Assembly: GCA_036677425.1 (NCBI GenBank)
Contig: JARFVT010000013.1
Coordinates: 868,001 to 932,000, forward strand
Length of the DNA: 64,000 nucleotides
Direction: 5' to 3'
Origin: JARFVT01 sp036677425
GTDB lineage: Bacteria; Pseudomonadota; Alphaproteobacteria; UBA8366; Aestuariispiraceae
How positions within the stretch are numbered: position 1 is the stretch's first letter; every line of letters starts with the position of its first letter. The translations under genes and the position numbers were made by a program. The notes under the pieces are model-generated. The model had not been told where the DNA came from. It ran no database searches and worked only from the letters and a program-made list of their open reading frames with translations. This document shows positions 35,492-44,298 of this stretch, one piece after another.

Positions 35492-36608
35492 TAATATATT
35501 AAAAGATCAAGCCCATATGCGGGTTGCCCTGCGTTTAGCGGCGCGCGGGCTTGGTTCTGTTTGGCCTAACCCATCGGTTGGTTGTGTCATTGTTAAAGAT
35601 AATATTATTATATCACGCGGTGTAACGGGGCTTTATGGCAGGCCACATGGCGAGGACATAGCCCTGAAATTGGCGGGGGATAAGGCAAATGGTGCAACTA
35701 TTTATGTAACATTAGAACCTTGCAGCCATCATGGTAAAACCCCACCTTGTGCCGAGGCAATAATTAAATCTGGTATAAAGCGTGTTGTTATTGCCATTGG
35801 TGATCCTGATCCACGGGTATCTGGCAATGGTATTTTAATGTTAAAAAATGCTGATATTAAAGTTGATATTGGCTGTATGAAAGATGAAGCCAGATATATT
35901 GCTGCGGGTTTTTTAATGCGTATTAATAATGGCAGGCCATTGGTTGCCATCAAGACTGCCACGACATTAGACGGCTATATCGCCACCAATAAAGGTGATA
36001 GCAAATGGATTACTGGTGATCAAGCAAGGATGGCAGGCCACCAATTACGTGCCAAATATGATGCCATATTAATTGGCAGCGGCACGGCGATTGCCGATGA
36101 TCCGATGTTAAATTGCAGGATATCAGGATTTACTGGCAGGCAACCAGTAAGAATAGTGCTTGATAGCAATCTAAATATATCTCTAAATAGTAAATTAGTT
36201 AAAACCGCCAAACAACAACCCATATGGATAATTACTGCTGTTAATATTAATAACAATGTTAAAAACCATGATAAATTTATGGATTTACAAGAATTAGGCG
36301 TTAAAATATTGCAATGTAAATTAGGCAATAATAATTATATTGATATTGTCGCAGCGATTGAATTGCTTGGTAAAAAAGGTATAACACGCTTGTTGGTTGA
36401 AGGTGGCGGCAAGCTTTCAGCCAGCTTGTTTAAGGAAAATATAGTTGACCTTATATATTGGTTTCGTGCCGCCGCAATTATTGGCGGTGATGGTATTGCC
36501 GCCATTGGTGCATATGGGGTTGATAATATTTCCATGATGCAAAAGTTTAATTTACGAAGCATTAAAAGCATCGGTTTAGATAGGCTTGAAATATATGACC
36601 TTAAATAA
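35478..36608 (+). CDS. ribD: bifunctional riboflavin deaminase-reductase
   Basis: About 376 residues. The frame is open far into nrdR; ATGs at 35463, 35475 and 35478 are all possible and none has a clear ribosome site. The start at 35478 (MAINDNIL...) gives the usual length before HMRVALRLAARG. N-terminal deaminase domain: zinc ligands in GRPHGEDIAL (HxE) and LEPCSHHGKTPPCAEAI (PC...C). C-terminal reductase domain from about residue 150 (IKTATTLDGYIATNKGDSKWIT, LLVEGGGKLSASL). It makes 5-amino-6-ribitylamino-uracil phosphate. The four riboflavin genes are in order here. Confidence 0.94.
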   Translation: MAINDNILKDQAHMRVALRLAARGLGSVWPNPSVGCVIVKDNIIISRGVTGLYGRPHGEDIALKLAGDKANGATIYVTLEPCSHHGKTPPCAEAIIKSGIKRVVIAIGDPDPRVSGNGILMLKNADIKVDIGCMKDEARYIAAGFLMRINNGRPLVAIKTATTLDGYIATNKGDSKWITGDQARMAGHQLRAKYDAILIGSGTAIADDPMLNCRISGFTGRQPVRIVLDSNLNISLNSKLVKTAKQQPIWIITAVNINNNVKNHDKFMDLQELGVKILQCKLGNNNYIDIVAAIELLGKKGITRLLVEGGGKLSASLFKENIVDLIYWFRAAAIIGGDGIAAIGAYGVDNISMMQKFNLRSIKSIGLDRLEIYDLK

Positions 36609-36660
36609 TTTAAATAAACTTGATGATATGATATAGTTTATGTTGCTTAAATGCTATATT

Positions 36661-36689
36661 TTGGCATAAACAGCATGATTTAATATTCT
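36661..36689 (+). promoter_or_regulatory. predicted sigma70-type promoter of ribE-ribBX-ribH-nusB-thiL
   Basis: TTGGCA at 36661-36666 and TATTCT at 36684-36689 are 17 bp apart in the 128-bp gap before ribE, leaving a leader of about 40 bases. No FMN riboswitch core can be seen in this gap, so the operon appears not to be FMN-riboswitch controlled. Confidence 0.45.
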
Positions 36690-36736
36690 AATGAATATAT
36701 TGTAAAAAAGTCTCATGGTAAATTAAGGTTTAAATT

Positions 36737-37357
36737 ATGTTTACGGGTATTATAAGCGATATGGGGGAAATATTATCGGTTGATAAAATCGGTGATACCA
36801 GCTTTAAAATCGCTACATCATATGATATTAATAAAATAGATTTAGGAGCGTCGATTGCTTGTTCTGGCGTTTGTTTAACCGTTACCGATAAGGGCGTTGA
36901 TAATGGGGGCGTTGATAATGATGGGCAACAATGGTTTTATGTGGCGGCATCATGGGAAACAATTAATTTAACCACATTATCAACATGGAAAATTGGCGAT
37001 AAAATAAATTTAGAACGCGCTCTTAAAATTGGTGATGAATTGGGCGGTCATATGGTTTTAGGGCATGTGGATGGCATGGCAGAGGTCGTATCGCGCAATG
37101 AACAAGGCGATAGCATAGTTTATCAATTTATCATCCCCAGCCAATATAAACGCTTTATCGCACCAAAAGGTTCAATAGTATTAGACGGAATATCATTAAC
37201 CATTAATAATGTCGATGACATAAAATTTGATGTGAATATTATTGCCCATACTGCATTGAATACTAATTTAAATGATATGAAAATTGGTGATAAAGTAAAT
37301 TTTGAAATTGATGCGCTGGCGCGTTATGTGGCACGCCTTTTAGATGCTAAAGATTAA
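36737..37357 (+). CDS. ribE: riboflavin synthase, alpha chain
   Basis: A 206-residue enzyme made of two similar lumazine-binding barrels. The first begins MFTGIISDMGEI and has ACSGVCLTV; the second repeats the pattern (GHMVLGHVDGMAEVV, GSIVLDGISLTINNV). It dismutates two 6,7-dimethyl-8-ribityllumazine molecules into riboflavin and the RibD product. A short repeat inside the gene (GVDNGGVDN near residue 55) is a local duplication in a surface loop. ribBX follows 11 bp later. Confidence 0.96.
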   Translation: MFTGIISDMGEILSVDKIGDTSFKIATSYDINKIDLGASIACSGVCLTVTDKGVDNGGVDNDGQQWFYVAASWETINLTTLSTWKIGDKINLERALKIGDELGGHMVLGHVDGMAEVVSRNEQGDSIVYQFIIPSQYKRFIAPKGSIVLDGISLTINNVDDIKFDVNIIAHTALNTNLNDMKIGDKVNFEIDALARYVARLLDAKD

Positions 37358-37368
37358 GAGAGATTAAT

Positions 37369-38544
37369 ATGTCTGATCCCGATAATTTAAATTCAACCAG
37401 CAATCAAAATATTGCTCGATCAAAAAGTGATATAGAAATTTTATCATCAATCGAAGATATTATTGAAGATGCACGTAATGGTAAAATGTTTATTCTTGTT
37501 GATGATGAAGACCGTGAAAATGAAGGTGATTTAATAATACCTGGACAAATGGCAACCCCTGCAGCGATAAATTTTATGGCAAAATTTGGTCGTGGATTGA
37601 TTTGTTTAGCATTAACCCAATCACGCGCCGATCAACTTGGTTTGCATATGATGCCACAACATAATAGCAGCCGTTTCGGCACGCCATTCACCGTATCCAT
37701 CGAAGCCAGAGAAGGGGTAACAACTGGCATTTCTGCACCCGATAGAGCAAGGACAATTTCAGTGGCAATCGACCCAAATAGCAACAATAGCAATATTGAA
37801 ACCCCTGGGCATATATTTCCATTGGTCGCACGCGAAGGCGGCGTTTTAATGCGCACTGGTCATACCGAAGCAGCAGTTGATGTGTCGCGGTTGGCGGGGC
37901 TTAACCCGTCTGGTGTTATCTGTGAAATTATGAATGAAGATGGCGAGATGGCTAGATTACCAGACTTAATAAAATTTGCACAATTTCATGGGTTGAAAGT
38001 TGGATCCATTGCCGATTTAATCGCCTATCGAATGCGTCATGATCATTTGGTGAAAAAAACCGAAGAAACAGATTTTATTTCTGAAACTGGTGGTAAATTT
38101 AAATTATATATATTCACCAATGAATTGTCAGGTGCTGAACATGTGGCAATAGTAAAAGGCGATATAAGCGGCGATGACCCCGTATTGGTGCGGATGCATG
38201 CAGTAAATTTTCTTGATGAAGTGTTAAATGATGCGACAACGGGTAAAGCACATTTATTGGAACGTGCCATGAAAATAATTGATGAAGAAGGGCGCGGCGT
38301 TGTTGTTCTTATTCGTGAACCATATCCAAAGGCATTATCAGACCGCATTCGTAAACGCGATAACAAACAAACATCGGGTCAAAATGATGGTAAATTGCGC
38401 GATTATGGCGTTGGGGCGCAAATAATTTTGGCGTTGGGTATAAAAGATATGATATTATTATCAAATAGAGAACGCAATATAATTGGCCTTGATGGTTATG
38501 GGCTTCGCGTCATATCGCGCCGCCCTATTAATATACCAAATTGA
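37369..38544 (+). CDS. RibBX: DHBP synthase with degenerate GTP cyclohydrolase II domain
   Basis: 391 residues. Residues about 20-220 are a complete 3,4-dihydroxy-2-butanone 4-phosphate synthase (FILVDDEDRENEGDLIIPG with the acidic metal loop, HNSSRFGTPFTVSIEA, GHTEAAVDVSRLAGL), which supplies the four-carbon unit of riboflavin. The C-terminal half aligns with GTP cyclohydrolase II (AEHVAIVKGDIS, LVRMHAVNFLDEVL, DYGVGAQIILALGI) but has no cysteine at all, so the three zinc ligands are gone, and the EGRGIGL motif is lost. This matches the RibBX proteins known in alphaproteobacteria, which lack cyclohydrolase activity. A true ribA must be elsewhere. A 38-bp gap leads to ribH. Confidence 0.93.
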   Translation: MSDPDNLNSTSNQNIARSKSDIEILSSIEDIIEDARNGKMFILVDDEDRENEGDLIIPGQMATPAAINFMAKFGRGLICLALTQSRADQLGLHMMPQHNSSRFGTPFTVSIEAREGVTTGISAPDRARTISVAIDPNSNNSNIETPGHIFPLVAREGGVLMRTGHTEAAVDVSRLAGLNPSGVICEIMNEDGEMARLPDLIKFAQFHGLKVGSIADLIAYRMRHDHLVKKTEETDFISETGGKFKLYIFTNELSGAEHVAIVKGDISGDDPVLVRMHAVNFLDEVLNDATTGKAHLLERAMKIIDEEGRGVVVLIREPYPKALSDRIRKRDNKQTSGQNDGKLRDYGVGAQIILALGIKDMILLSNRERNIIGLDGYGLRVISRRPINIPN

Positions 38545-38582
38545 TATAGTCTATATATTAGATATTTTAGAAAGAAAATTTT

Positions 38583-39065
38583 ATGACAGATCAACCAATA
38601 TTAGAAAATTCACCACCACATATAATGATAGTGGAAAGCAGATATTATAATAAAATCGCTGATCAATTATTGGATGGCGTGACCACTGCAATTAAAAAAC
38701 GTGGCGGTAGTTTCGATATATTTCAGGTTTCAGGGGCATTTGAATTACCCGCCGCAATTTCTTTTGCTATATTGCAACAAGAACGCGAAGATCGACATAT
38801 ATATGATGGCTATATTGCTCTTGGATGTGTTATTCGCGGTGAAACAACCCATTATGATTATGTTTGTGCCGAAAGCGCGCGCGGTTTAATGGATTTGGCG
38901 GCTGGTTATGGTTTATCAATGGGATATGGTATCTTAACCGTAGAAAATAATGCCCAAGCATGGGAACGTGCTGATATAAAAGGCAAAAACAAAGGTGGTG
39001 TAGTTGCCAATGCATGTCTTAATATGATTGAACTTAAAGATAAATTTGGGTTATATCCACGATGA
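38583..39065 (+). CDS. ribH: 6,7-dimethyl-8-ribityllumazine synthase
   Basis: A 160-residue enzyme that condenses the RibB and RibD products. Family segments: IVESRYYNKIADQLLDGV, VSGAFELPAAI, the catalytic His in GCVIRGETTHYDYVCAESARG near residue 89, and GILTVENNAQAWERA. Its TGA overlaps the nusB ATG (ATGA at 39062-39065). Gene order ribE-ribBX-ribH-nusB-thiL is standard for alphaproteobacteria. Confidence 0.97.
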   Translation: MTDQPILENSPPHIMIVESRYYNKIADQLLDGVTTAIKKRGGSFDIFQVSGAFELPAAISFAILQQEREDRHIYDGYIALGCVIRGETTHYDYVCAESARGLMDLAAGYGLSMGYGILTVENNAQAWERADIKGKNKGGVVANACLNMIELKDKFGLYPR

Positions 39066-39568
39066 GTAAAGTTAAAAAAATATCTAAAGGAAAACGCCGT
39101 AGTGCCGCGCGTATGGCGGCGGTACAAGCATTTTATGATATGGAGTTATCAGCCTATCATATAAATAAAATTATGGCAGATTTCCTTGCTGGCGGCGTTA
39201 GTGCCAATTTAGACGATGAGACAGTCGCTGCCGATAGCCAGTTATTCGAAGATATAATGCGCGGTGTTAACACGGAAAAAGATAATATTGACGTTATAAT
39301 AACATCGGCATTATCAAAAACACGCAGCATTATCAGGCTTGAAATATTGGTGCGAGTAATTTTACGCTGTGGTGTATATGAATTGCTTTCGCAAGCTAAT
39401 ACAGATTCAAAATTAATAATTAGCGAATATATAGGTCTTGCCGATAGTTTCTATTCAGGACAAGAACCAGCTTTCGTTAATGGCGTGCTTGATAAAGTTG
39501 CGCGTATAGTAAGGGATGATGAATTTGCATCGAATGATAACGAAGATACTGATAATGACGATATTTAA
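39062..39568 (+). CDS. nusB: transcription antitermination factor NusB
   Basis: A 168-residue helical RNA-binding protein that joins NusE (S10) on boxA of rRNA leaders. It shows the N-terminal RRSAARMAAVQAFYDME, the central EILVRVILRCGVYELLS, and the C-terminal IISEYIGLADSFYSGQEPAFVNGVLDKVA typical of the family. An acidic tail (NDNEDTDNDDI) extends the C-terminus. It is coupled to ribH by ATGA and to thiL by TAATG. Confidence 0.95.
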   Translation: MSKVKKISKGKRRSAARMAAVQAFYDMELSAYHINKIMADFLAGGVSANLDDETVAADSQLFEDIMRGVNTEKDNIDVIITSALSKTRSIIRLEILVRVILRCGVYELLSQANTDSKLIISEYIGLADSFYSGQEPAFVNGVLDKVARIVRDDEFASNDNEDTDNDDI

Positions 39569-40575
39569 TGGATGAAGATAAGGGGGAATTTTTAAGAATT
39601 TCTACTATGTTTGCACCACTCTCAAAGGGGTTTTCTGGTGCATATAATCTTGAAGATGATGCGGCAACTATTTGTCCTGATGTGGGGTATGAAATTGTTG
39701 TTACCACCGATACTATTGTTGAGACTATTCATTTTTTAGGCAGTGAGCCACCACGTGATATTGCCGCAAAATTAATTGGTGTTAATTTTTCTGATTTGGC
39801 GGGTAAGGGCGCATCGCCGATTGGTTATAGCCTTAATTTATCATTACCACCAAAAATTGATGATAATTGGCTTGAAGAATTTTGTCATGAATTGGCATTA
39901 CAACAACAAAAATATCATTGCCATTTAATTGGTGGTGATAGCGTGATTACACCAAAAGATGCACCAATTTGTTTATCAGCTACGGCATATGGGCAAGTTA
40001 AAAAAGGCAAGATGTTACGACGTTCAGCAGCAATAGCAGGCGACTTAATTTGCGTTAGCGGTACGATTGGTGATGCTGCATTAGGATTGATGGTGGCAAC
40101 GGGTCAATTTGGCATTGGTATCAATGATGGTTATCATATTTTGGCAGATAGATATTATCGCCCGCGCCCGCGCATAGAATTGGGCCAGATGTTGCAAGGA
40201 AATGTCAATGCATCGATGGATATTTCCGATGGACTTATCGCCGATCTTTCGCATATGGCAAATGCATCAAATTTACTGGCAGAAATTAATATTGCAAAAA
40301 TACCATTATCAAATTCGGCAATTGATATATTGGCAACCCAACCAGATTTAATGTCTATTGTGTTAACTGGTGGTGATGATTATGAATTATTATTCACAAT
40401 TGCAGCAGATAATATTAATATTTTGAATGGCATTGCCAAACAAACTAAGGTTAAATTAACAGTGGTTGGCATTATGAAAAAATTGAATAATGATAAAATA
40501 TTAAATAGGGTAAGAACATTAGATAGAGATGGCAATATTATGGAATTTTCATCTAATGGGTTTTGTCATGGCTGA
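39568..40575 (+). CDS. thiL: thiamine-monophosphate kinase
   Basis: A 335-residue ATP-dependent kinase of the AIR-synthase fold that makes thiamine diphosphate. It has the metal-rich N-terminal loop LEDDAATICP and VVTTDTIVETIHFL, the segment LIGVNFSDLAGKGASPIGYSL, LIGGDSVI near residue 130, and SMDISDGLIADLSHMA and LTGGDDYELLFT near 215-275. Active-site Asp residues are in place. It starts on the last base of the nusB stop. Confidence 0.94.
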   Translation: MDEDKGEFLRISTMFAPLSKGFSGAYNLEDDAATICPDVGYEIVVTTDTIVETIHFLGSEPPRDIAAKLIGVNFSDLAGKGASPIGYSLNLSLPPKIDDNWLEEFCHELALQQQKYHCHLIGGDSVITPKDAPICLSATAYGQVKKGKMLRRSAAIAGDLICVSGTIGDAALGLMVATGQFGIGINDGYHILADRYYRPRPRIELGQMLQGNVNASMDISDGLIADLSHMANASNLLAEINIAKIPLSNSAIDILATQPDLMSIVLTGGDDYELLFTIAADNINILNGIAKQTKVKLTVVGIMKKLNNDKILNRVRTLDRDGNIMEFSSNGFCHG

Positions 40576-40599
40576 ATTTATTAATGGATATAATCTAAG

Positions 40600-41037
40600 T
40601 TGAAGAAAATTATTATCATTGTTATTATATTATTATTGTTTGGCGGCGGTGCAGGTTATTATTTTTTTCTGATGCCAAAGGACAAAGAAAAAAAACCCGA
40701 AGAAATAAAAATAGAGAAAATAGAATATCAAACTTTTAAATTAGATATATTATCTGTCCCTATTATTCGCCAAGGTAGCGTTGTTAAATATGTTAGCATT
40801 AAAATTGCATTAGAGATAATGCCAGATATTTCAATAGATTCATTATATACAATACGCCCACGTATACGTGATAGCTCATTGCGGGAAATGCATGATTATT
40901 TTTCTACTGTTTCAGTTGATGCACCAATAAATATCAGGACATTAAAAAAACGGTTGCTAAGGGCGATGAATATGGCTATTGGCAAAGATGTTGTAGCTAA
41001 TATTCTGATACAAGGAATTTATGAGAAAAAAAATTAA
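40600..41037 (+). CDS. FliL-like single-pass membrane protein
   Basis: A 145-residue protein starting with TTG at 40600, the only start before the membrane helix because an in-frame stop lies three codons upstream. Residues 3-24 are a hydrophobic anchor (IIIIVIILLLFGGGAGYYFF), followed by a basic linker. Residues about 45-140 resemble the periplasmic FliL domain (VSIKIALEIMPD, RPRIRDSSLREMHDYFSTV, LKKRLLRAMNMAIG). FliL assists flagellar stators, but no flagellar gene is seen here. It is the last gene of the rib-nusB-thiL run. The FliL relation is inferred by pattern and is moderate only. Confidence 0.65.
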   Translation: MKKIIIIVIILLLFGGGAGYYFFLMPKDKEKKPEEIKIEKIEYQTFKLDILSVPIIRQGSVVKYVSIKIALEIMPDISIDSLYTIRPRIRDSSLREMHDYFSTVSVDAPINIRTLKKRLLRAMNMAIGKDVVANILIQGIYEKKN

Positions 41038-41136
41038 AGCCATTGTCATTTTTATTTAACTATTAAGTAAAAATAACAATTTCAATTAATTTATAACCTT
41101 CAATACAAAGCTGGTTATATTTAAGGCAATCATTAA

Positions 41137-42342
41137 ATGAGCATAGATATAGATACTGCCCCCGTATATATGAAACGCAATGTTTTCTTGCTATCGGCAT
41201 GCCTTGCTGTGTCCATGACTGGGGCAACATTGATAATTGTTGTGATTGGTTTAACTGGTTTAATGTTAAACCCCGATGGTATGTTGGTTACCCTTCCCTT
41301 AACATTACAATTTGTTGGCACGATGGCCGCAATTTTCCCCGCCAATATATTGATGCGAAATATTGGCAGACGGGCGGGCTTTACTATCGGTCAAATCATT
41401 GGGGTTTTTGGTGCATTAATTTGTTATCAAGCAGTAATGGATAATAATTTTGATCTATTTTGTTTTGGTGGTTTTGTCCTTGGTATTCACAATGCTTTTT
41501 GGGGCTTTTATCGTTTTGCTGGTGCTGAATCAGCCAGTGTTGAATATAAAAGCCGCGCCATTTCATATGTATTGGCAGGTGGCGTTGTTGCGGCGATAAT
41601 TGGCCCAGAACTAGCTACATATAGCCATGATTTATTTGCCCCCATATTATTTGCCGGCAGTTATTTGATGATAGTTGGCCTATGTTGTGTAACTATAACA
41701 ATATTACAATTTATCAAAATACCTAAACTTTCATTAGGTGATAAAAAAGATAGCGGCAGGCCGTTATTAGAAATAATTAAACAACCAATGGCAATCATTG
41801 CTATTATGTCGGCGGTGGTTGGTTATGCCTCGATGTCATTAATTATGACGGCAACACCATTGGCGATGAAAATATGTGGGTTTGATATTAATAATACGTC
41901 TTTTGTCATTCAATGGCACGCATTAGGAATGTTCGCGCCAAATTTTTTCACAGGGCATTTAATTCGTAAATTTGGCACAAGACGCATTATAATTATGGGT
42001 ATAATATCTATGTTTGGTTGTGTCGCGGTTAATTTAAGCGGAATTGGTCTATGGCAATTTTGGTTGGCATTATTTCTACTTGGCCTTGGTTGGAATTTTA
42101 TGTTTGTTGGCGGGACAAATTTATTGACCGATTGTTATAATAAAAAAGAACAAAATAAGGTGCAATCATTCAATGATTTTCTTATGTTTGGTGTTGTGGC
42201 AGCCGCATCTTTAAGTTCAGGTATTTTGCAACAAACAATTGGCTGGCATGCGGTTAATTTGGCAATTCTACTACCCATTACAATGACACTTTTGGTTCTT
42301 GGTTGGTATTCATTTTCAAAAAAACATAATAAATTAGCATAA
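41137..42342 (+). CDS. MFS transporter
   Basis: A 401-residue membrane protein with about twelve helices. The cytoplasmic loop between helices 2 and 3 reads ANILMRNIGRRAGFTIGQ, matching the MFS signature (basic residues around GRR), with a second copy in the C-terminal half (GHLIRKFGTRRIIIMG). It resembles the bacterial YfcJ/Bmr-like drug or solute exporters but gives no clear substrate. It stands alone, convergent with the carbonic anhydrase gene with only 6 bp between them. Confidence 0.88.
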   Translation: MSIDIDTAPVYMKRNVFLLSACLAVSMTGATLIIVVIGLTGLMLNPDGMLVTLPLTLQFVGTMAAIFPANILMRNIGRRAGFTIGQIIGVFGALICYQAVMDNNFDLFCFGGFVLGIHNAFWGFYRFAGAESASVEYKSRAISYVLAGGVVAAIIGPELATYSHDLFAPILFAGSYLMIVGLCCVTITILQFIKIPKLSLGDKKDSGRPLLEIIKQPMAIIAIMSAVVGYASMSLIMTATPLAMKICGFDINNTSFVIQWHALGMFAPNFFTGHLIRKFGTRRIIIMGIISMFGCVAVNLSGIGLWQFWLALFLLGLGWNFMFVGGTNLLTDCYNKKEQNKVQSFNDFLMFGVVAAASLSSGILQQTIGWHAVNLAILLPITMTLLVLGWYSFSKKHNKLA

Positions 42343-42348
42343 TTTATA

Positions 42349-42867
42349 TTATTTATTTTTATATTTATTTGCCAATTTTGCATAATTCGATGATGTCCAT
42401 GCGATCATTTTTTTATCAGCATCAGTTATTTGTCTAAAATATTTTGCTGGCGATCCAGCCCATATTTCACCTGATTTAACAATTTTACCAGGCGTTATCA
42501 TCGCACCAGCGGCGACCATTGCACCTTCCTCCACATATGCGTCATCCATAATGATTGCCTTCATTCCGATAAATGCCGTATCACCGATTGTACATGCATG
42601 AATTAACGCCATATGACCGACCGATACATCATCACCGATATATGTGCCTTGACCATGGGTTGCCACATGGATAACGCTATTATCTTGAATATTTGTATTT
42701 TTGCCAATTTTAATATAGTTAACGTCGCCTCTTATGGTGCAGCCGAACCAAATACTGCTATTTTTATCGATTGTAACATCGCCAATGATATTGGTATTCT
42801 CACCAATGAAGCAGCTTTCATCAATCATTGGCTTTTTGTTATCAAATTCCATTAAAAATTTACTCAT
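42349..42867 (-). CDS. gamma-type carbonic anhydrase family protein (YrdA-like)
   Basis: A 172-residue left-handed beta-helix protein. Hexapeptide repeats (for example IGDVTIDKNSSIWFG, IGDDVSVGHMALIHA, IGDTAFIGMKAIIMD) cover residues about 20-125, and a C-terminal helix packs on the trimer. The three zinc His are apparent in SVIHVATHG, VGHM and LIHAC. Such YrdA/PaaY-type proteins bind zinc; carbonic anhydrase activity varies among them. It is preceded by argC on the same strand with a gap of 37 bp. Confidence 0.9.
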   Translation of the reverse strand: MSKFLMEFDNKKPMIDESCFIGENTNIIGDVTIDKNSSIWFGCTIRGDVNYIKIGKNTNIQDNSVIHVATHGQGTYIGDDVSVGHMALIHACTIGDTAFIGMKAIIMDDAYVEEGAMVAAGAMITPGKIVKSGEIWAGSPAKYFRQITDADKKMIAWTSSNYAKLANKYKNK

Positions 42868-42904
42868 GATTATTTTGCTTTCGTCATATTATGTCATATT
42901 ATAT

Positions 42905-43963
42905 TTATGGAAATAAGGCGATTTGATTAAGACCTGTTGTTTCATCTAATCCAAACATAATATTCATATTTTGTATGGCCTGACCGCTCGATCCTTTAAC
43001 CAAATTATCAATGGTGGCAATGATTATGGCGCGGCCTGAAATTCGGTCTTCAAATATATTCATAACGCATAAATTTGCCCCACGGGTGATTTGTGTTTGC
43101 GGTATTTTACCATCATCCAAGATACGAATGAATGGCTCATCTTGATATTTATTTAGCCATGCTTTACGTAAGTCTGCGGTATTTTTACCCTCACTCAATC
43201 TTACATGGGCAGTGATTAATTCACCACGGCTCATGGGTATTAAATGCGGCGTGAAATTGACCCGAACATCATTGGCGGCAATTCCTGCTGCTGCGGCAAT
43301 TTCTTGTTCTATTTCTGGTGCATGACGATGTGATGCGATGGCATATGGGCTTAACCCTTCGCCTGCTTCACAAAATAATAATCCTTGTTTTAAACCACGA
43401 CCACCGCCTGTTACACCGGATTTTGCGTCGATAATGATATCATTTATATCGATAAGATCGGCTTCAACCAATGGTAATAATGCCAAAAGACTTGCGGTGG
43501 GGTAACATCCGGGGCAAGCAATAAGCCGCGATTTTGCAATTTTTTCACGATTAAGCTCGCTTAAGCCATAAGCAGCAGTTTTTTGTAATTCTGGTGCGCG
43601 GTGTTCATGACCATACCATGTTGCATAGCTATCAATATCACGTAATCTAAAATCTGCAGAAAGATCAATCACCTTGATATGTTCGGGCAGTGTGGTAATT
43701 ATTTCTTGGGTAGTACCATGCGGTAAACCGCAAAATAATATATCTAAATCATGCCAATTTGCGTCTTGCCATTTGATTAAATCGGGTAATTTTTGCCCGC
43801 CTAAATGTGGATAAACCGCATCAATTGGTTGACCAGCTTGTGAATTTGCCGTCAATAATTCAATTGATACATTGGGATGACGTAAAAGCAAGCGCACAAG
43901 ATCTGCACCCGTATAACCGCTTGCACCCAATATTCCAACTTTTATAATTTTTTGCTGGTTCAT
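42905..43963 (-). CDS. argC: N-acetyl-gamma-glutamyl-phosphate reductase
   Basis: A 352-residue NADPH enzyme, third step of arginine synthesis. The Rossmann start KVGILGASGYTGADLVRLL, FCGLPHGTTQEI, the catalytic Cys in IACPGCYPTASLLAL near residue 153, and the active-site His in SHRHAPEIEQEI are present. Length is that of the long (type 1) ArgC. Likely in a short operon with the carbonic anhydrase-like gene. Confidence 0.96.
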   Translation of the reverse strand: MNQQKIIKVGILGASGYTGADLVRLLLRHPNVSIELLTANSQAGQPIDAVYPHLGGQKLPDLIKWQDANWHDLDILFCGLPHGTTQEIITTLPEHIKVIDLSADFRLRDIDSYATWYGHEHRAPELQKTAAYGLSELNREKIAKSRLIACPGCYPTASLLALLPLVEADLIDINDIIIDAKSGVTGGGRGLKQGLLFCEAGEGLSPYAIASHRHAPEIEQEIAAAAGIAANDVRVNFTPHLIPMSRGELITAHVRLSEGKNTADLRKAWLNKYQDEPFIRILDDGKIPQTQITRGANLCVMNIFEDRISGRAIIIATIDNLVKGSSGQAIQNMNIMFGLDETTGLNQIALFP

Positions 43964-44062
43964 AATATCACCTTATATTAACTATCAATTTTAACTTATG
44001 ATATATTTATAATCTTGCTCAAAATTAGCAAATAAATAATTTGTTAATTTCATCAATTAATT

Positions 44063-44227
44063 TTAAACAGTAATATTTTGCATCATTGGTTTTTCTTTGA
44101 CTGGTAAATCAATAATGGCAGAAAATACCCCAAGCCAGATTTTAAATGCAATCGCCATGGAAAATTGCAGACGGCAACCAACCAAATTAATCGGCAATGG
44201 AAATTTGAAATAGGCTAAATCTGGCAC
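44063..44227 (-). CDS. possible small protein downstream of phaC (uncertain)
   Basis: The 335-bp gap 43964-44298 between argC and phaC is otherwise empty. On the minus strand a frame of 54 codons from GTG at 44227 (or 57 from TTG at 44236) encodes a plausible peptide: PDLAYFKFPLPINLVG, a hydrophobic or amphipathic middle (FSMAIAFKIWLGVFSAIIDL) and a polar end. No ATG and no good ribosome site are present, and I do not recognise the family. A small phasin-like or membrane peptide made with phaC is conceivable; a gene remnant or chance frame is as likely. A 32-codon + frame at 44115 overlaps it. Confidence 0.25.
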   Translation of the reverse strand: MPDLAYFKFPLPINLVGCRLQFSMAIAFKIWLGVFSAIIDLPVKEKPMMQNITV

Positions 44228-44298
44228 GGATTGCAAAGCTTACCAATAAAATTACTATATAACAGTTGTGATATTAATTAATTATTTCCAGCCATAAT

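Noticed and set aside
36609..36736. Possible FMN riboswitch before the riboflavin operon
   Set aside because: The gap is short and AT-rich and lacks the conserved FMN-aptamer segments; only a weak 7-bp stem (GTTTATG/CATAAAC) and promoter-like boxes are visible.
44115..44213. 32-codon + strand frame (MAENTPSQ...) in the argC-phaC gap
   Set aside because: Very short, no recognised family, overlaps the slightly better minus-strand candidate and has no ribosome site.
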